From Henriciella sp. (GTDB taxonomy: Bacteria; Pseudomonadota; Alphaproteobacteria; Caulobacterales; Hyphomonadaceae): a stretch of DNA of 64,000 nt. Made by a program: the position numbers and the translations under genes. The notes beneath the pieces were generated by a model that was not told the origin of the DNA, did not search any database, and saw only the letters and a program-made list of their open reading frames with translations. Positions 1-9,796 of the stretch are shown piece by piece. How positions within the stretch are numbered: position 1 is the stretch's first letter; the number at the start of each line of letters is the position of its first letter. Location of the stretch: positions 19,119 through 83,118 of the forward strand of contig JAJFFK010000019.1 of the NCBI GenBank assembly GCA_021776655.1. The letters run 5' to 3'.

Positions 1-1281
1 ACTGCAGCTGGAACGGGCTTTGTATTCGGGCCGGTACTGGGTACGCAGGCGGGTTGGGAAGGGCTAACCGGACAACCGGGACCGATATTTGCTGTACATT
101 TGCTGCCACTAATTATCGTTGTCGCTGCTCTGTCCGCCATTCTCTGGCACTGGCACGTATTGCGCTGGGTCACTAAGGGTTTTGCCTATGTCTTCCGGCG
201 CTTGCTTGGTCTGGGTGGAGCGACTTCGCTGGCGGTGTCGGCCAACGTGTTCATGGGTATGACCGAAGCGCCGATCCTGATCAAACCTTACATCAAGGGC
301 ATGTCGCGGTCGGAAATTTTCATTCTGATGACCGCAGGTTTTGCGACTGTCGCCGGCAGCGTTCTGGTTCTTTACGGGGTGTTTTTGCGTGACGTTATGC
401 CGAATGCGCTTGGCCAATTGTTAGCGGCGTCTCTGATCGCTGCTCCCGCCGCTGTTGCGCTTGCGTTGGTCATGGTGCCTGAAACGGTTGAAGAGACACA
501 GCGCGCGCATGAGCCTGATTTCGAGTACGAATCGACCATGGATGCATTTGCGACGGGCGCTTCAGACGGCTTGAAAATCCTCGCCAATATCATCACGATG
601 CTGATTGCCGCCCTGGCGCTTTTGTTTCTGGTCAACCTTCTGCTGGGTTGGCTGGGTGCTATCGCAGGTTTTTCTCCTTGGGAGACCGCAAAGTCATTTG
701 ATATCGAAGCAATGCCAGACAAATGGCGAGTTTTTGGGACCTACATGTCCATTCCCGAATGGCTTCAAATTGGACTCACTTATCTCGGAATGGGGGTGGA
801 ATGGATTATCGAGATGGTTTCACTACCATTCTTGTGGATCATCAAGGTGCTATTGATTCCGGTTGCCCTGATGCAGCGTTTTGCGGGTGACGCTGGCCTC
901 AGCATTCAGGTTATTCTCGGCTGGGTATTTTCGCCAATCATGTACATGATCGGTGTGCCGATGGGCGAGGCCGCACAGTCAGGGTCGCTGATGGGGATCA
1001 AGACGGTGCTAACCGAGTTCATCGCCTTCCTCGATCTTGCCAGCATTCCCGTTGACGAAATGACCCCGCGCACGCGGATGATCACAGCGCATGCGATCAA
1101 TGGCTTCGCCAATTTTGGCTCAATCGGTATTCTGATCGGTGGCTTGTCGATCATAGAGCCGGCCCGGCGCACGACGTTTCTTGAGCTGGCATGGAAGACG
1201 CTAATCGCCGGAACATTAGCGACTTGCCTGTCTGGCGCTGTTGTTGGCGCGTTACCAGCCGGTTTGTTTTTTGGAGGATAA
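1..1281 (+). CDS. Concentrative nucleoside transporter (CNT/NupC family), 5' truncated by window edge
   Basis: The reading frame is open from the first base, so the N-terminus lies outside the window and the visible part is about 426 residues. It is a polytopic inner-membrane protein. The start of the visible part (TAAGTGFVFGP..) and segments such as SVSANVFMGMTEAPILIKPYI match the CNT core, which imports nucleosides by symport with H+ or Na+. The C-terminal part contains GVPMGEA and NGFANFGSIGILIGGL, also typical of the family, and it ends in a hydrophobic helix. A TonB-dependent receptor starts 5 bases downstream, so the two are probably co-transcribed and may form one uptake route. Substrate range (nucleosides generally, or pyrimidines only) cannot be read from sequence. 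Confidence 0.9.
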   Translation, partial: TAAGTGFVFGPVLGTQAGWEGLTGQPGPIFAVHLLPLIIVVAALSAILWHWHVLRWVTKGFAYVFRRLLGLGGATSLAVSANVFMGMTEAPILIKPYIKGMSRSEIFILMTAGFATVAGSVLVLYGVFLRDVMPNALGQLLAASLIAAPAAVALALVMVPETVEETQRAHEPDFEYESTMDAFATGASDGLKILANIITMLIAALALLFLVNLLLGWLGAIAGFSPWETAKSFDIEAMPDKWRVFGTYMSIPEWLQIGLTYLGMGVEWIIEMVSLPFLWIIKVLLIPVALMQRFAGDAGLSIQVILGWVFSPIMYMIGVPMGEAAQSGSLMGIKTVLTEFIAFLDLASIPVDEMTPRTRMITAHAINGFANFGSIGILIGGLSIIEPARRTTFLELAWKTLIAGTLATCLSGAVVGALPAGLFFGG

Positions 1282-1286
1282 AGTCT

Positions 1287-3428
1287 TTGCGTAGAATTTT
1301 AGGGGCGAGCACCTTGGTGCTTGCTGTCGTGAGTTTGACGGGTGTCGCTTCAGCGCAAGACGCTGATGAGAGTGGTTACGTCAACTGTCTTGCTTTTCCG
1401 GTGCCAGAGGATGTTGATCATGCATCTGACATCTTGCGGCCTGAACTAAGCGGAGATCGCTGCGATCCGCGTCTTCGGCGTTTTTCGGCAATTCAAGTTT
1501 TTGGTGATCGTCTTCCGGAAGAACCCGGTAGCTTTTCTGCTCTTGCCAGTGGCGATATCCTCGACATCGCCCCTGATCACCCAGCTGAATTGCTCAACAC
1601 ACTGCCGGGCGTGAACATCCAGATGAATTCCGGTCAGGAACATTTGCTGGCGATCCGCTCGCCCGTCCTGACAGGTGGCGCGGGGCAGGGCAGCTTCCTG
1701 ATCCTTGAAAATGGTGTGCCGACGCGCTCGCCAGCATTCGGCAACGTCAATGGCCTGCTCGAACCGCATTTCGAAACGGCTGACGCGATAGAGGTTGTGC
1801 GCGGCCCTGGCTCCGCAAAATATGGCTCGAACGCAGTGCATGGTCTCGTCAACGTGATCCTGGCTGACCCCAGCGGTGAAGCGCTGCGCGAAATCCGTGC
1901 CTCGGCCTCAAGTCTTGGCCGTTACAAAACTGATTTGATCTTCGATCAAGGCTATCTTGGCCGAGCCTCTTTGTCGGTGCAAAAGGACGTTGGCTGGCGT
2001 GATAATTCCGGCTCCCTGCAGATCAAGGGCTCCGGCGTCTTGGAGACGGTGTTTGCGGGGTGGAATGTCACAGCATTTGGCTCAGCTGCGTCGCTCGAGC
2101 AGGAAACCGCCGGTTTCATTCAAGGGCCCAAAGCCTACCGCGATCGCGATGCGGCCAAGACCAATCCGAACCCTGAGGCGTTTCGCAATGCATGGTCAGC
2201 GCGCGGCGGCGTTCGCTTGGAACGTGATTTCAGAGGTGGCACACTGACGCTTACCCCATTTGCGCGGGCCCAGGACATGGAGTTTCGACAGCACTTTCTG
2301 CCCTATCGTGGATTAGAAGAGAACAGCCACCATGCGCTCGGCGCACAGGCACGTTTTGAGCGAAAAGCGTCCGATACACTGACTTGGCGACTTGGCGGAG
2401 ATGTTGATATTGCGTCGGGAGACTTGCGCGAAACACAACCCGCGCCGTTCGGGTTCTTTCCGGGTGACACCCGGTTTCCAGTCGGCGTGCACTACGACTA
2501 CACCGTCGATACACGTGTTGGTGCAGTCTGGGGTGAGATCGATTGGGACGTTTCGGAAAAACTGAGCATTTTCGCTGGATTGCGCGGTGAGGTTCATGAC
2601 TACGAATATGACACAGATGCCCCGGTCGGCATCAATGGCCGGTTCAATGTACCGGCTGATCGCACTGACAATTTTGAGTTCGCGACGCCCAAGCTCGGCC
2701 TGATTTACGAGGCAAGTGAAACCGTTTCTGTGTATACCAATTATGCGCGTGGTGCGCGGGCCCCCCAAGCGAGCGACCTTTATCGCCTACAATCGCAACA
2801 AGGTATCGCAGAGGCCGGAATAGAAACTCTTGACAGTTTCGAAGTTGGCGCACGTGGGTCCGTGCTAGACGGCGATCTGGTGTTTGATGTCGCAGCTTAT
2901 TGGCTCGACAAGGACAATTTCTTCTTTCGCGATGCAGATGGCCTGAACGTCACCGATGGGTCGACCCGGCACAAGGGGATCGAGGTGGCGTTTGACTGGT
3001 CGCTAAACGAACATTGGGCCGTGCGCGGTACGGGATCGTGGTCGGACCAGACCTATACATTTGACCGGATTGTCGGCAATGGCTCGGAAGTCATCACGAA
3101 CGGCAATGATATCGACACGGCGCCGGAATGGCTTGCGGATTTGTCCTTGGTCTGGACACCAACCGACAGATTTGAAGCTGCCTTATCGGCGGAATATATC
3201 GGCGAGTATTTCACCAATCCAGCCAATACACGCGAGTATCCCGGCCATACAGTGACGCATATTCGGGTTAGCTATGGTATTAGTGAAGCGTTGGATGCGT
3301 TTGTAATTGTACGCAATTTGCTTGATTTGAATTATGCAGACCGTGCTGATTTCGCGTTTGGCAATGAGCGCTTTTTCCCCGGCGAACCCCTGAACGTCAC
3401 CGTCGGCATTCGCAAACGCTTTAATTAA
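1287..3428 (+). CDS. TonB-dependent outer-membrane receptor
   Basis: A 713-residue outer-membrane receptor. The chosen start is a TTG at 1287, preceded by GGAGG (1273-1277) at 9 bases. It gives a clean signal peptide (LRRILGASTLVLAVVSLTG..ASAQ); longer starts would overlap the transporter and add a non-signal sequence. The plug domain follows (about residues 75-195) with LLNTLPGVNI, FLILENGVP and the conserved IEVVRGPGSAKYGSNAVHG box. The rest is a 22-strand-type barrel ending in NVTVGIRKRFN with a C-terminal aromatic region. Such receptors take up ligands with energy from TonB-ExbBD; a full TonB set lies at 37366-43874. Directly following a nucleoside transporter suggests a nucleoside or nucleotide-derived ligand. 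That is inference from position; siderophore or vitamin ligands remain possible. Confidence 0.92.
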   Translation: MRRILGASTLVLAVVSLTGVASAQDADESGYVNCLAFPVPEDVDHASDILRPELSGDRCDPRLRRFSAIQVFGDRLPEEPGSFSALASGDILDIAPDHPAELLNTLPGVNIQMNSGQEHLLAIRSPVLTGGAGQGSFLILENGVPTRSPAFGNVNGLLEPHFETADAIEVVRGPGSAKYGSNAVHGLVNVILADPSGEALREIRASASSLGRYKTDLIFDQGYLGRASLSVQKDVGWRDNSGSLQIKGSGVLETVFAGWNVTAFGSAASLEQETAGFIQGPKAYRDRDAAKTNPNPEAFRNAWSARGGVRLERDFRGGTLTLTPFARAQDMEFRQHFLPYRGLEENSHHALGAQARFERKASDTLTWRLGGDVDIASGDLRETQPAPFGFFPGDTRFPVGVHYDYTVDTRVGAVWGEIDWDVSEKLSIFAGLRGEVHDYEYDTDAPVGINGRFNVPADRTDNFEFATPKLGLIYEASETVSVYTNYARGARAPQASDLYRLQSQQGIAEAGIETLDSFEVGARGSVLDGDLVFDVAAYWLDKDNFFFRDADGLNVTDGSTRHKGIEVAFDWSLNEHWAVRGTGSWSDQTYTFDRIVGNGSEVITNGNDIDTAPEWLADLSLVWTPTDRFEAALSAEYIGEYFTNPANTREYPGHTVTHIRVSYGISEALDAFVIVRNLLDLNYADRADFAFGNERFFPGEPLNVTVGIRKRFN

Positions 3429-3445
3429 GACTTCTGGAGACTGAT

Positions 3446-4054
3446 ATGAAACTGTACCACGCGCCAAGGGCGGTCAATCCGGAGCGGACCTTCAATTTTC
3501 TGAAAGCCAAGGGCAAGCTCGACGCGGTTGAGATAGCCGAGATATCAATCATGGAGGGCGAGCATAAGCAGCCCGAATACCGCAAGCTGTCACCTTTTGC
3601 GCAAGTCCCGGTTCTGGTTCTTGATGATGGCACCAAGATCACCGAAAGCCGGGCGATCTGCACCTATTTTGAAGGGCTGTTCCCAGACCCGAACTTGATG
3701 GGTAATGACCCAAAGGAAAAGGCTCTGATCGAAATGTGGGACCGCCGGGTTGAGCTGATGTTGATGCTGCAATTCGCGATGTGGTTTCGCAATGCTCACC
3801 CGATGATGGCACCGCTGGAAAAGCCGCAAGTTCCAGAATCCGCAGCGAAATCAGAAAAGAGCGCCAAGCGTTTCGCTGAACGTCTCGACGCCCATTTGGC
3901 TGACAATGAATGGCTGGCGGCGGGCCGATTTTCAATCGCCGACATCACGCTCTACCTGACCTGCGGTTTCTGCAATGTCATGCAGTGGCAGCCGAATAAA
4001 GAGCTCGAGCATCTGGGGCGTCACTATGGTGCGGTGAAGGAACGGTTGGGTTAG
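3446..4054 (+). CDS. Glutathione S-transferase family protein
   Basis: A 202-residue soluble protein with a thioredoxin-fold N-terminal domain (about 1-85) and a helical C-terminal domain. Motifs seen are [15 protein letters not shown] (the cis-Pro that binds the glutathione backbone), [13 protein letters not shown] (the Glu-Ser pair that holds the gamma-glutamyl group), and FSIADITLY in the C-terminal domain (the N-capping box of GSTs). It probably conjugates or reduces electrophiles with glutathione; the substrate is unknown. It starts 17 bases after the receptor with GGAGA upstream and may share its transcript. Its end overlaps the convergent trmFO by 4 bases. The gene for the first step of glutathione synthesis, gshA, is at 13933. 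Confidence 0.9.
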   Translation: MKLYHAPRAVNPERTFNFLKAKGKLDAVEIAEISIMEGEHKQPEYRKLSPFAQVPVLVLDDGTKITESRAICTYFEGLFPDPNLMGNDPKEKALIEMWDRRVELMLMLQFAMWFRNAHPMMAPLEKPQVPESAAKSEKSAKRFAERLDAHLADNEWLAAGRFSIADITLYLTCGFCNVMQWQPNKELEHLGRHYGAVKERLG

Positions 4055-5445
4055 GCGTCAGACAGCCAAGCATCGATATCCGCTAGCGCCGTGACCGCCT
4101 GCACGCGCTTCTTTGCGCGGCCTTTATCCTTGCCGCGTAGGCGTTTGCCATTTTCGTCCTTGGTTGCCACCGTGCCCTCAGCCGGATCGGGGAATAGCCC
4201 AAAGTTGATGTTCATTGGCTGGAACGTTGGTTTCTTGCCTTGCATATGCCCGCCGGTGATATGCTCTATCAGGGCACCCATTGCCGTACTGGCTGGTGGC
4301 GGACTGATTGTCTTGCCAAGCCGCTCAGCCGCTGCAAATCGCCCAGCGAGGAGGCCCATTGCGGCGCTTTCAACATAGCCTTCGACACCGGTTATTTGAC
4401 CGGCAAAGCGGATGCGCGGCTGGGATTTCAAGCGCAGTTGATGATCGAGTAGCTTTGGTGAATTTAGGAATGTATTCCTATGTATTCCACCTAGGCGCGC
4501 AAACTCTGCTTTTTCAAGAGCCGGTATCATTCGGAATATATCCGTCTGTGCGCCGTATTTCAGCTTGGTCTGAAATCCAACCATATTCCACAACGTGCCG
4601 AGCGCGTTATCCTGACGCAATTGTACAACCGCGTGCGACTTTACGCTCGGATCGTGCGGATTGGTCAAACCGACGGGCTTCATCGGCCCCCAACGCAATG
4701 TTTCACGGCCGCGCTCCGCCATGACTTCTATCGGCAGGCAGCCCTCGAAATAGGGCGTGCTTTTTTCCCAGTCTTTGAACTCGGTCTTGTCGCCGCCAAT
4801 CAGTGCATCAATGAAAGCATTGTATTCGCCCTCATTCATCGCGCAGTTGATATAGGCCGCCGTGTCGCCGCCGGGGCCGGGCTTGTCATAGCGCGATTGG
4901 CGCCATGCCTTGTCCATGTCGATTGACTCGGCGTGGATAATTGGCGCGATAGCGTCGAAGAACGCCAGGTCATCCTCGCCTGTCTGCGCGCGGATTGCTT
5001 CAGCCAGCGCGATCGAGGTCAGCGGCCCAGTTGCGATAACCACGCTGTCCCAGTCCTCGGGGGGGAGGGCGTCAATTTCCTCGCGAACAATCGTGACGAG
5101 AGGATGGGCATCCAGCTTGGCGGTCACGGCCTCTGCAAAGCCATCGCGATCGACAGCCAGCGCACTACCGGCTGGCACCTGATGTTTGTCAGCGGTGGGG
5201 ATGATGATGCCACCTGCGCGGCGCATTTCCTCGTGTAGAACGCCAACTGCGTTCATCTCATGATCGTCGGAGCGAAACGAGTTCGAGCACACAAGTTCGG
5301 CCAGATTGTCAGTCTGATGCGCGTCGGTTGTGCGCACGCCGCGCATTTCGTGCAGGATGACTGGCACGCTCATATTCGCTGCCTGCCATGCCGCCTCTGA
5401 TCCGGCCATGCCGCCGCCGATAATATGAATTGGTTTGACTGTCAT
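4051..5445 (-). CDS. trmFO: Methylenetetrahydrofolate-tRNA-(uracil-5-)-methyltransferase TrmFO
   Basis: A 464-residue FAD- and folate-dependent enzyme that makes m5U54 in the T-loop of tRNAs, using 5,10-methylenetetrahydrofolate as the carbon source instead of S-adenosylmethionine. The N-terminal dinucleotide-binding motif is [12 protein letters not shown] (about residues 7-18), followed by the typical family segments [16 protein letters not shown] and GALMALIEHIT-like text near the C-terminus. Length is normal. I chose ATG at 5445 because the motif then begins at residue 7 as in the family; ATG at 5454 or TTG at 5472 would add 3 or 9 residues. TrmFO replaces TrmA in many alphaproteobacteria. 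It lies alone on the minus strand between two plus-strand genes. Confidence 0.95.
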   Translation of the reverse strand: MTVKPIHIIGGGMAGSEAAWQAANMSVPVILHEMRGVRTTDAHQTDNLAELVCSNSFRSDDHEMNAVGVLHEEMRRAGGIIIPTADKHQVPAGSALAVDRDGFAEAVTAKLDAHPLVTIVREEIDALPPEDWDSVVIATGPLTSIALAEAIRAQTGEDDLAFFDAIAPIIHAESIDMDKAWRQSRYDKPGPGGDTAAYINCAMNEGEYNAFIDALIGGDKTEFKDWEKSTPYFEGCLPIEVMAERGRETLRWGPMKPVGLTNPHDPSVKSHAVVQLRQDNALGTLWNMVGFQTKLKYGAQTDIFRMIPALEKAEFARLGGIHRNTFLNSPKLLDHQLRLKSQPRIRFAGQITGVEGYVESAAMGLLAGRFAAAERLGKTISPPPASTAMGALIEHITGGHMQGKKPTFQPMNINFGLFPDPAEGTVATKDENGKRLRGKDKGRAKKRVQAVTALADIDAWLSDA

Positions 5446-5562
5446 TTGGCGCATGTGCGCCGGGATCGCCAATGGGTCAAGGTGATGGGTGCCGCTTGTA
5501 TTTGTCAGGTGATCTGCAAGTTTGCTGATATAGCGCTATGCATGATCGGCCCCTGCGCCTAA

Positions 5563-6918
5563 ATGAGGCAGATGACACAGCTTCCCGACGCCCCAGAGCA
5601 CATCCTTTCCAACCTTATCGAGACTTGTTTGAAAGCAGGTGCTAGCGACGTTGATGCTTCGCTGGGCGTTTCCGAAGGGGTCAGCGTCGAGGTTCGAGAA
5701 GGTGCGCTTGAGGGGATTGAACGGTCCGAATCACAAGGTGTTTCGTTGCGTTGTTTGATCGGTCATCGTCAGGCGTCTGTGTCTGGGTCGGATCTGTCAG
5801 CAACCGCGTTGGCGACGCTTGCTGCGCGCTGTGTGGCGATGGCTGAAGCAGTACCCGAAGACCCGTATTGTGGGATTGCGCCGGCGTCTGAGCTGGCCAC
5901 AGACCTGCCAGTGCTTGATCTGTCTGGGGATGGTGAGATGGCAGCTGAATTGCTGGAGCGAGAGGCGCTGGAGGCCGAAGCAGCGGCGCTGGCGGTCGAT
6001 GGCGTCAAAATGGTTTCAAGTTGCGGCAATGGCTGTAGTCAAAGCCAGTCATGGGTCGCATCGAGCAATGGCTTCGCAGCGCACCGCTCAGGCGGCTCAT
6101 CGGGTCTGGGTTTGGCCGCCGTGGCTGAACGTGATGGCGCAATGGAACGCGATTATGAAAGCCGGTCTGTGCGCAAACTAGCTGACCGGCCTTCGGCGAC
6201 CGAGATTGGACGCATTGCAGGGGAGCGCACTGTCGCGCGCCTGGGTTCGCGCAAAGTGAAGACGCAAACGGCAGCTGTGATCTATGACCGGCGGGTTTCA
6301 GCGAGCTTGATCGGGGCATTTCTGTCTGCGATCAGCGGACCTGGCGTGGCACGCGGCGTATCTTTCCTGAAAGACCGGATGGGTGACCAAGTTTTTGCCA
6401 AAGGCGTCAATCTGATTGATGATCCGCTGCGTCCACGCGGTATGGGGAGCCGTGCCCATGATGGCGAAGGGCGCGCCGTCGCACGGGCTAATCTGATCGA
6501 TGATGGCGTCCTGACGCGGTGGCTTTTGAATGGCTCATCCGCTCGCCAACTTGGTTTGGAGCCGAATGGCTATGCTAGCGGTGGCTTTGGCAATCCCCCT
6601 GGTGTTGGTGTGTCGAACGCCTTTATTGAGGCGGGACAGCAAAGCCCGGCGGAGATGATGGCAGGTGTTCGGCATGGTCTGTTGGTGACCGATATGTTCG
6701 GGCCGTCGATCAATCCCAATACAGGCGACTATTCTGTTGGTGTCGCGGGTTTCTGGTTCGCGAATGGCGAAATTGTCCATCCGGTTTCCGAGGTGACAAT
6801 TGCTGGCGACTTACCCTCGATGTTTGCGCGACTTGTACCGGCAAGTGATTTGGAGTTTCGGGGTAGCCGAGATGCGCCTTCATTGCTGATTGAGGATATG
6901 TCGATTGCTGGCGACTGA
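5563..6918 (+). CDS. pmbA: Metalloprotease-like protein PmbA/TldE
   Basis: A 451-residue protein of the TldD/PmbA family (U62). With TldD it forms the heterodimer that degrades unfolded peptides and matures or degrades small proteins such as CcdA and microcin precursors in E. coli. Family traits seen are DVDASLGVSEGVSVEVR near the N-terminus, GISLRCLIGHRQ-like text (here GVSLRCLIG), the central glycine-rich part RGMGSRAHDGEG, and SINPNTGDYSVGVAGFWFANGE with PVSEVTIAG at the C-terminus. As usual for PmbA/TldE there is no HExxxH zinc motif; that motif is in TldD, encoded separately at 17267-18670. The first ATG is used; a second one three codons on is equally possible. The following gene starts inside its last codons. 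Confidence 0.93.
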   Translation: MRQMTQLPDAPEHILSNLIETCLKAGASDVDASLGVSEGVSVEVREGALEGIERSESQGVSLRCLIGHRQASVSGSDLSATALATLAARCVAMAEAVPEDPYCGIAPASELATDLPVLDLSGDGEMAAELLEREALEAEAAALAVDGVKMVSSCGNGCSQSQSWVASSNGFAAHRSGGSSGLGLAAVAERDGAMERDYESRSVRKLADRPSATEIGRIAGERTVARLGSRKVKTQTAAVIYDRRVSASLIGAFLSAISGPGVARGVSFLKDRMGDQVFAKGVNLIDDPLRPRGMGSRAHDGEGRAVARANLIDDGVLTRWLLNGSSARQLGLEPNGYASGGFGNPPGVGVSNAFIEAGQQSPAEMMAGVRHGLLVTDMFGPSINPNTGDYSVGVAGFWFANGEIVHPVSEVTIAGDLPSMFARLVPASDLEFRGSRDAPSLLIEDMSIAGD

Positions 6919-7750
6919 AGCAGACATAGCTGACCTGCTGATTCTGCGAAGGGTCGCACAGGAAGCAGGTGATCTGGCGCTTTCATTCTTGCGCAAAGGG
7001 CAATTGAAGACCTGGAACAAGTCCAAGGATCACCCGGTTACCGAGGCCGATATTGCGGTTAACGCACTAATTCAAGATCGTTTGATGAGCGCGCGCCCTG
7101 ACTATGGCTGGCTGTCTGAGGAAACGGCTCTGGACAATGCTTCGCGCTATCGCAATCGGGTTTGGATTGTGGATCCGATTGATGGCACCCGTGCCTTTAT
7201 TCGCGGCGAGCCATATTGGTGCATCGGGATTGGAGTATTACAAGACGGGCATGCACGTGTTGGCACGGTGCAAGCGCCGCAGCTGAATGAAATTTATGAA
7301 GCGCGTCTGGGGGCAGGGGCATTCCTGAACGGCGAACAGATCAAGGTCAGCGAACAAGCTATCGAAGAGAATTGCCGGATGATCGTTCACGACGGACTGA
7401 TCAAGCATCCTGGTTGGGCAAGCCCGTGGCCGCCCGTGATGATTGCTGACCCAAGGCCGAATGCGACCTTGCTAAGAATGTGCTGGGTTGCGTCAGGGGC
7501 ATGGGACGCCACTTTGGCTCTGTCACGTAAATCCGACTGGGATCTTGCCGCGGGCACCATAATTGTCGGTGAGGCTGGCGGTATCGCATCGACCCATCTC
7601 GGCGAGCCATATGAATTTAATCGGGCAGAACCTGCGCAAAGGAGTCTGTTGGCCGCTGGAAAGCCGTTGCATTCCCTGTTATCAGCCCGAGTCAAGAACG
7701 TGCGACTACCTGATCCAAATTGGACAGTACGTCGATACGATAAACACTAG
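6905..7750 (+). CDS. Inositol monophosphatase family protein (CysQ-like 3'(2'),5'-bisphosphate nucleotidase)
   Basis: About 281 residues. It shows the metal-binding signatures of the lithium-sensitive phosphatase family: WLSEE (Glu-Glu), WIVDPIDGTRAFIRG (DPxDGT) and, near the C-terminus, SDWDLAAGTIIVGEAGG (WDxAAG). Members hydrolyse inositol phosphates or 3'-phosphoadenosine 5'-phosphate; the one-gene spacing with envelope genes does not decide which. The start is uncertain. TTG at 6905 is favoured because GAGGA (6892-6896) sits 8 bases upstream; it lies within the last codons of pmbA, overlapping by 14 bases, which implies translational coupling. A TTG at 6890 would add five residues. Confidence 0.85.
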   Translation: MLATEADIADLLILRRVAQEAGDLALSFLRKGQLKTWNKSKDHPVTEADIAVNALIQDRLMSARPDYGWLSEETALDNASRYRNRVWIVDPIDGTRAFIRGEPYWCIGIGVLQDGHARVGTVQAPQLNEIYEARLGAGAFLNGEQIKVSEQAIEENCRMIVHDGLIKHPGWASPWPPVMIADPRPNATLLRMCWVASGAWDATLALSRKSDWDLAAGTIIVGEAGGIASTHLGEPYEFNRAEPAQRSLLAAGKPLHSLLSARVKNVRLPDPNWTVRRYDKH

Positions 7751-7765
7751 AGACGGAGCGCCACC

Positions 7766-8017
7766 ATGGGCGACACGATAGAAACCAAACAATTAATGCA
7801 CATTGTGATCGGCGGCGAGTTGAAAGACTTGTCTTGTCTTGAATTTGAGGATCTTTCGAAGATCGATTTTGTCGGTGCATTTCCAAGCTACAAAGCGGCC
7901 TATGATGCCTGGAAAGGCGCAGCGCAGCGCACGGTAGATAGTGCGGAAACGCGCTATTTCATTCTTCACGCACACAAATTGCTCGACCCTGAAACAGGTG
8001 ACCACCATCACGTCTGA
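7766..8017 (+). CDS. DUF4170 family small protein
   Basis: An 83-residue protein. Its core (GGELKDL, DLSKIDFVGAFPSY, YDAWKGAAQRTVD and RYFILHAHKLLDP) matches the DUF4170 family found almost only in alphaproteobacteria. No function is established and no signal peptide or membrane segment is seen. It follows the phosphatase gene by 15 bases with GGAG upstream (7754-7757), and the ABC transporter downstream starts inside it. In many alphaproteobacteria this family sits next to an inositol-phosphatase-like gene and an exporter or lipid A gene, as here, so a link to envelope lipid handling is a reasonable guess but no more. Confidence 0.85.
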   Translation: MGDTIETKQLMHIVIGGELKDLSCLEFEDLSKIDFVGAFPSYKAAYDAWKGAAQRTVDSAETRYFILHAHKLLDPETGDHHHV

Positions 8018-9782
8018 GACTGATGCATCTCTTCAGAAGAAATCGGGCAGCTTGTTACGGCTGTTTCGCACCTATTTTCGCGGTCATTTGGTGTGGTTTA
8101 TCGCCGGGACGGTGTTCGCCGTTCTGACCTCGGCCTTTGCAACCGGGTATGCCTTGATCCTTGGTGTCATGGGGGATCGCCTGGAGGCGACGTTTAGTGC
8201 GTCAACGGATGCTGATAATCGCTGGATCCTCTGGGTCGCTGCCGGGATCATCGCCCTGACCGCAGGTCGCGCCTTAACCCTCTATTTGATGACTGTATTG
8301 AACAATACAGGCGTGCAGAGATCGCTGGTCGATGTTCAAAATGCCCAGTTCAACGCCTTGACCAGAGGCGATTATGCGCGGGTTGCCGGCAAGGCATCGG
8401 GCGGCTTTGTGTCGAGGTTTATCAATGACGTAAATTCTATTCGCGATGCTGGTTTGAGATTTGCCAACAATTTCACCAAGAGCCTGGTCACGATTGTTGC
8501 AATCCTTGCTGTGATGTTGTGGACCGATTGGCTTCTGACACTGCTATTACTGATCGTATACCCGATTGCATCTGGACCGGTGATTGGGCTTGGGAATCGC
8601 ATACGAAAACGCTCCAAACAGGCCCAACAACAAATCGGCGAAGTCTCGGCACTGCTGTCTGAGGGGTTCCAATCCGCCCGCGTCGTCAAGGCCTATAGCT
8701 TGGAGGATTATCAGAGCGAGCGAGCTGATCGGGGCTTCGTTGAACGCTCGCGCTTGTTTTTGAAAGTGCTGAAGGACCGGGCTGCGGTTGATCCGATCCT
8801 GGAAGTTACGGGCGGGATCGCGCTGGCTGGGGTTCTGGGGTTTGCCGCTTGGCGCATTTCAAATGATGCTGCGACACTCGGTGATCTGTTGCGAATCATT
8901 GCAGGTCTTGCGATTGCGTCACCAGAGTTGCGTGCGCTGGGTACGCTGAATGCTGTCGCGCAAGAAGGCGGCGCAGCGGCGGATCGGGTCTTCGAGATCA
9001 TTGATGCGGTACCACAGGTCAGCGATACTGAGGGTGCCCGTGCACCAAGTCATGTTATTGGCGCGGTCTCATTTTCGGACGTATATTTCCATTATCCAGA
9101 TGACACGCCTGCGCTCAAAGGGCTGACTTTTTCAGTGCAGCCGGGTGAAACCGTCGCGTTGGTCGGGCCTAGTGGTGCAGGCAAATCAACTGTGTTTAAT
9201 CTCCTCCTGCGCCTTTACGATGTCAGCGCGGGCAGTGTTTTTGTCGATGCGATTGACGTACGCAAATTACGATCGGCGAGTCTGCGTGGGGCCACCGCCC
9301 TCGTGTCGCAGGATACAGCTTTGTTTGACGATACGATTCGCGCCAATATTGCCTTGGGGCTGCTGGATGCGTCAGATGCGGAGATTGAAGCGGCGGCGAA
9401 GGCTGCGAATGCCGATACGTTTATTGCCGAGTTGCCAGATGGCTATGCCTCACCTGCGGGGGAATTTGGGCGCAATTTGTCTGGCGGTCAGCGCCAGCGG
9501 ATTGCTCTGGCCCGGGCAATCTTGCGCGATGCACCGATTTTACTACTAGACGAGGCTACCTCGGCGCTGGACGCAGAAAGCGAGGCGAAGGTTCAAGCCG
9601 CGCTTGCCGGGTTTGCCAAGGATCGCACGACGCTGATTATCGCGCACCGATTATCGACCGTGCGAGGCGCCGACCGAATTATTGTAATTGAGGATGGCCG
9701 CGTGGTTGAAGACGGTGATCATCAAACGCTGATGGCGGCGCAAGGCAGTTATCAGAAACTGGTCGAGCTACAGCTTAGCTAG
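7998..9782 (+). CDS. ABC transporter with fused membrane and ATPase domains (MsbA/ABCB type)
   Basis: A 594-residue half-transporter. Residues about 30-320 are an exporter-type membrane domain with six helices; residues about 350-590 are the ATPase. Motifs are Walker A GPSGAGKST, Q-loop region ALVSQDTALFDD, signature LSGGQRQR, Walker B ILLLDEATSALD and the H-loop IIAHRLST. Two subunits would form one pump in the inner membrane; the closest functional guess is a lipid A or lipid flippase like MsbA. The start is a GTG at 7998, overlapping the DUF4170 gene by 20 bases. An in-frame start at 7941 lies too deep in that gene. Its stop falls within a hairpin shared with the convergent gene. Confidence 0.9.
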   Translation: MTTITSETDASLQKKSGSLLRLFRTYFRGHLVWFIAGTVFAVLTSAFATGYALILGVMGDRLEATFSASTDADNRWILWVAAGIIALTAGRALTLYLMTVLNNTGVQRSLVDVQNAQFNALTRGDYARVAGKASGGFVSRFINDVNSIRDAGLRFANNFTKSLVTIVAILAVMLWTDWLLTLLLLIVYPIASGPVIGLGNRIRKRSKQAQQQIGEVSALLSEGFQSARVVKAYSLEDYQSERADRGFVERSRLFLKVLKDRAAVDPILEVTGGIALAGVLGFAAWRISNDAATLGDLLRIIAGLAIASPELRALGTLNAVAQEGGAAADRVFEIIDAVPQVSDTEGARAPSHVIGAVSFSDVYFHYPDDTPALKGLTFSVQPGETVALVGPSGAGKSTVFNLLLRLYDVSAGSVFVDAIDVRKLRSASLRGATALVSQDTALFDDTIRANIALGLLDASDAEIEAAAKAANADTFIAELPDGYASPAGEFGRNLSGGQRQRIALARAILRDAPILLLDEATSALDAESEAKVQAALAGFAKDRTTLIIAHRLSTVRGADRIIVIEDGRVVEDGDHQTLMAAQGSYQKLVELQLS

Positions 9783-9796
9783 GGTTCAGACCCTAG
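9779..9796. terminator. Perfect 7-bp hairpin between convergent genes
   Basis: CTAGGGT-TCAG-ACCCTAG forms a 7-bp stem with a 4-base loop exactly where the ABC transporter and the FrnE-like gene end; both stop codons lie inside or next to it. It has no T-run on either side, so it may be a weak bidirectional terminator or just a trace of a mobile repeat. Its core GGGTTCAGACCCT recurs at both ends of the element at 63601-63867. Confidence 0.4.
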
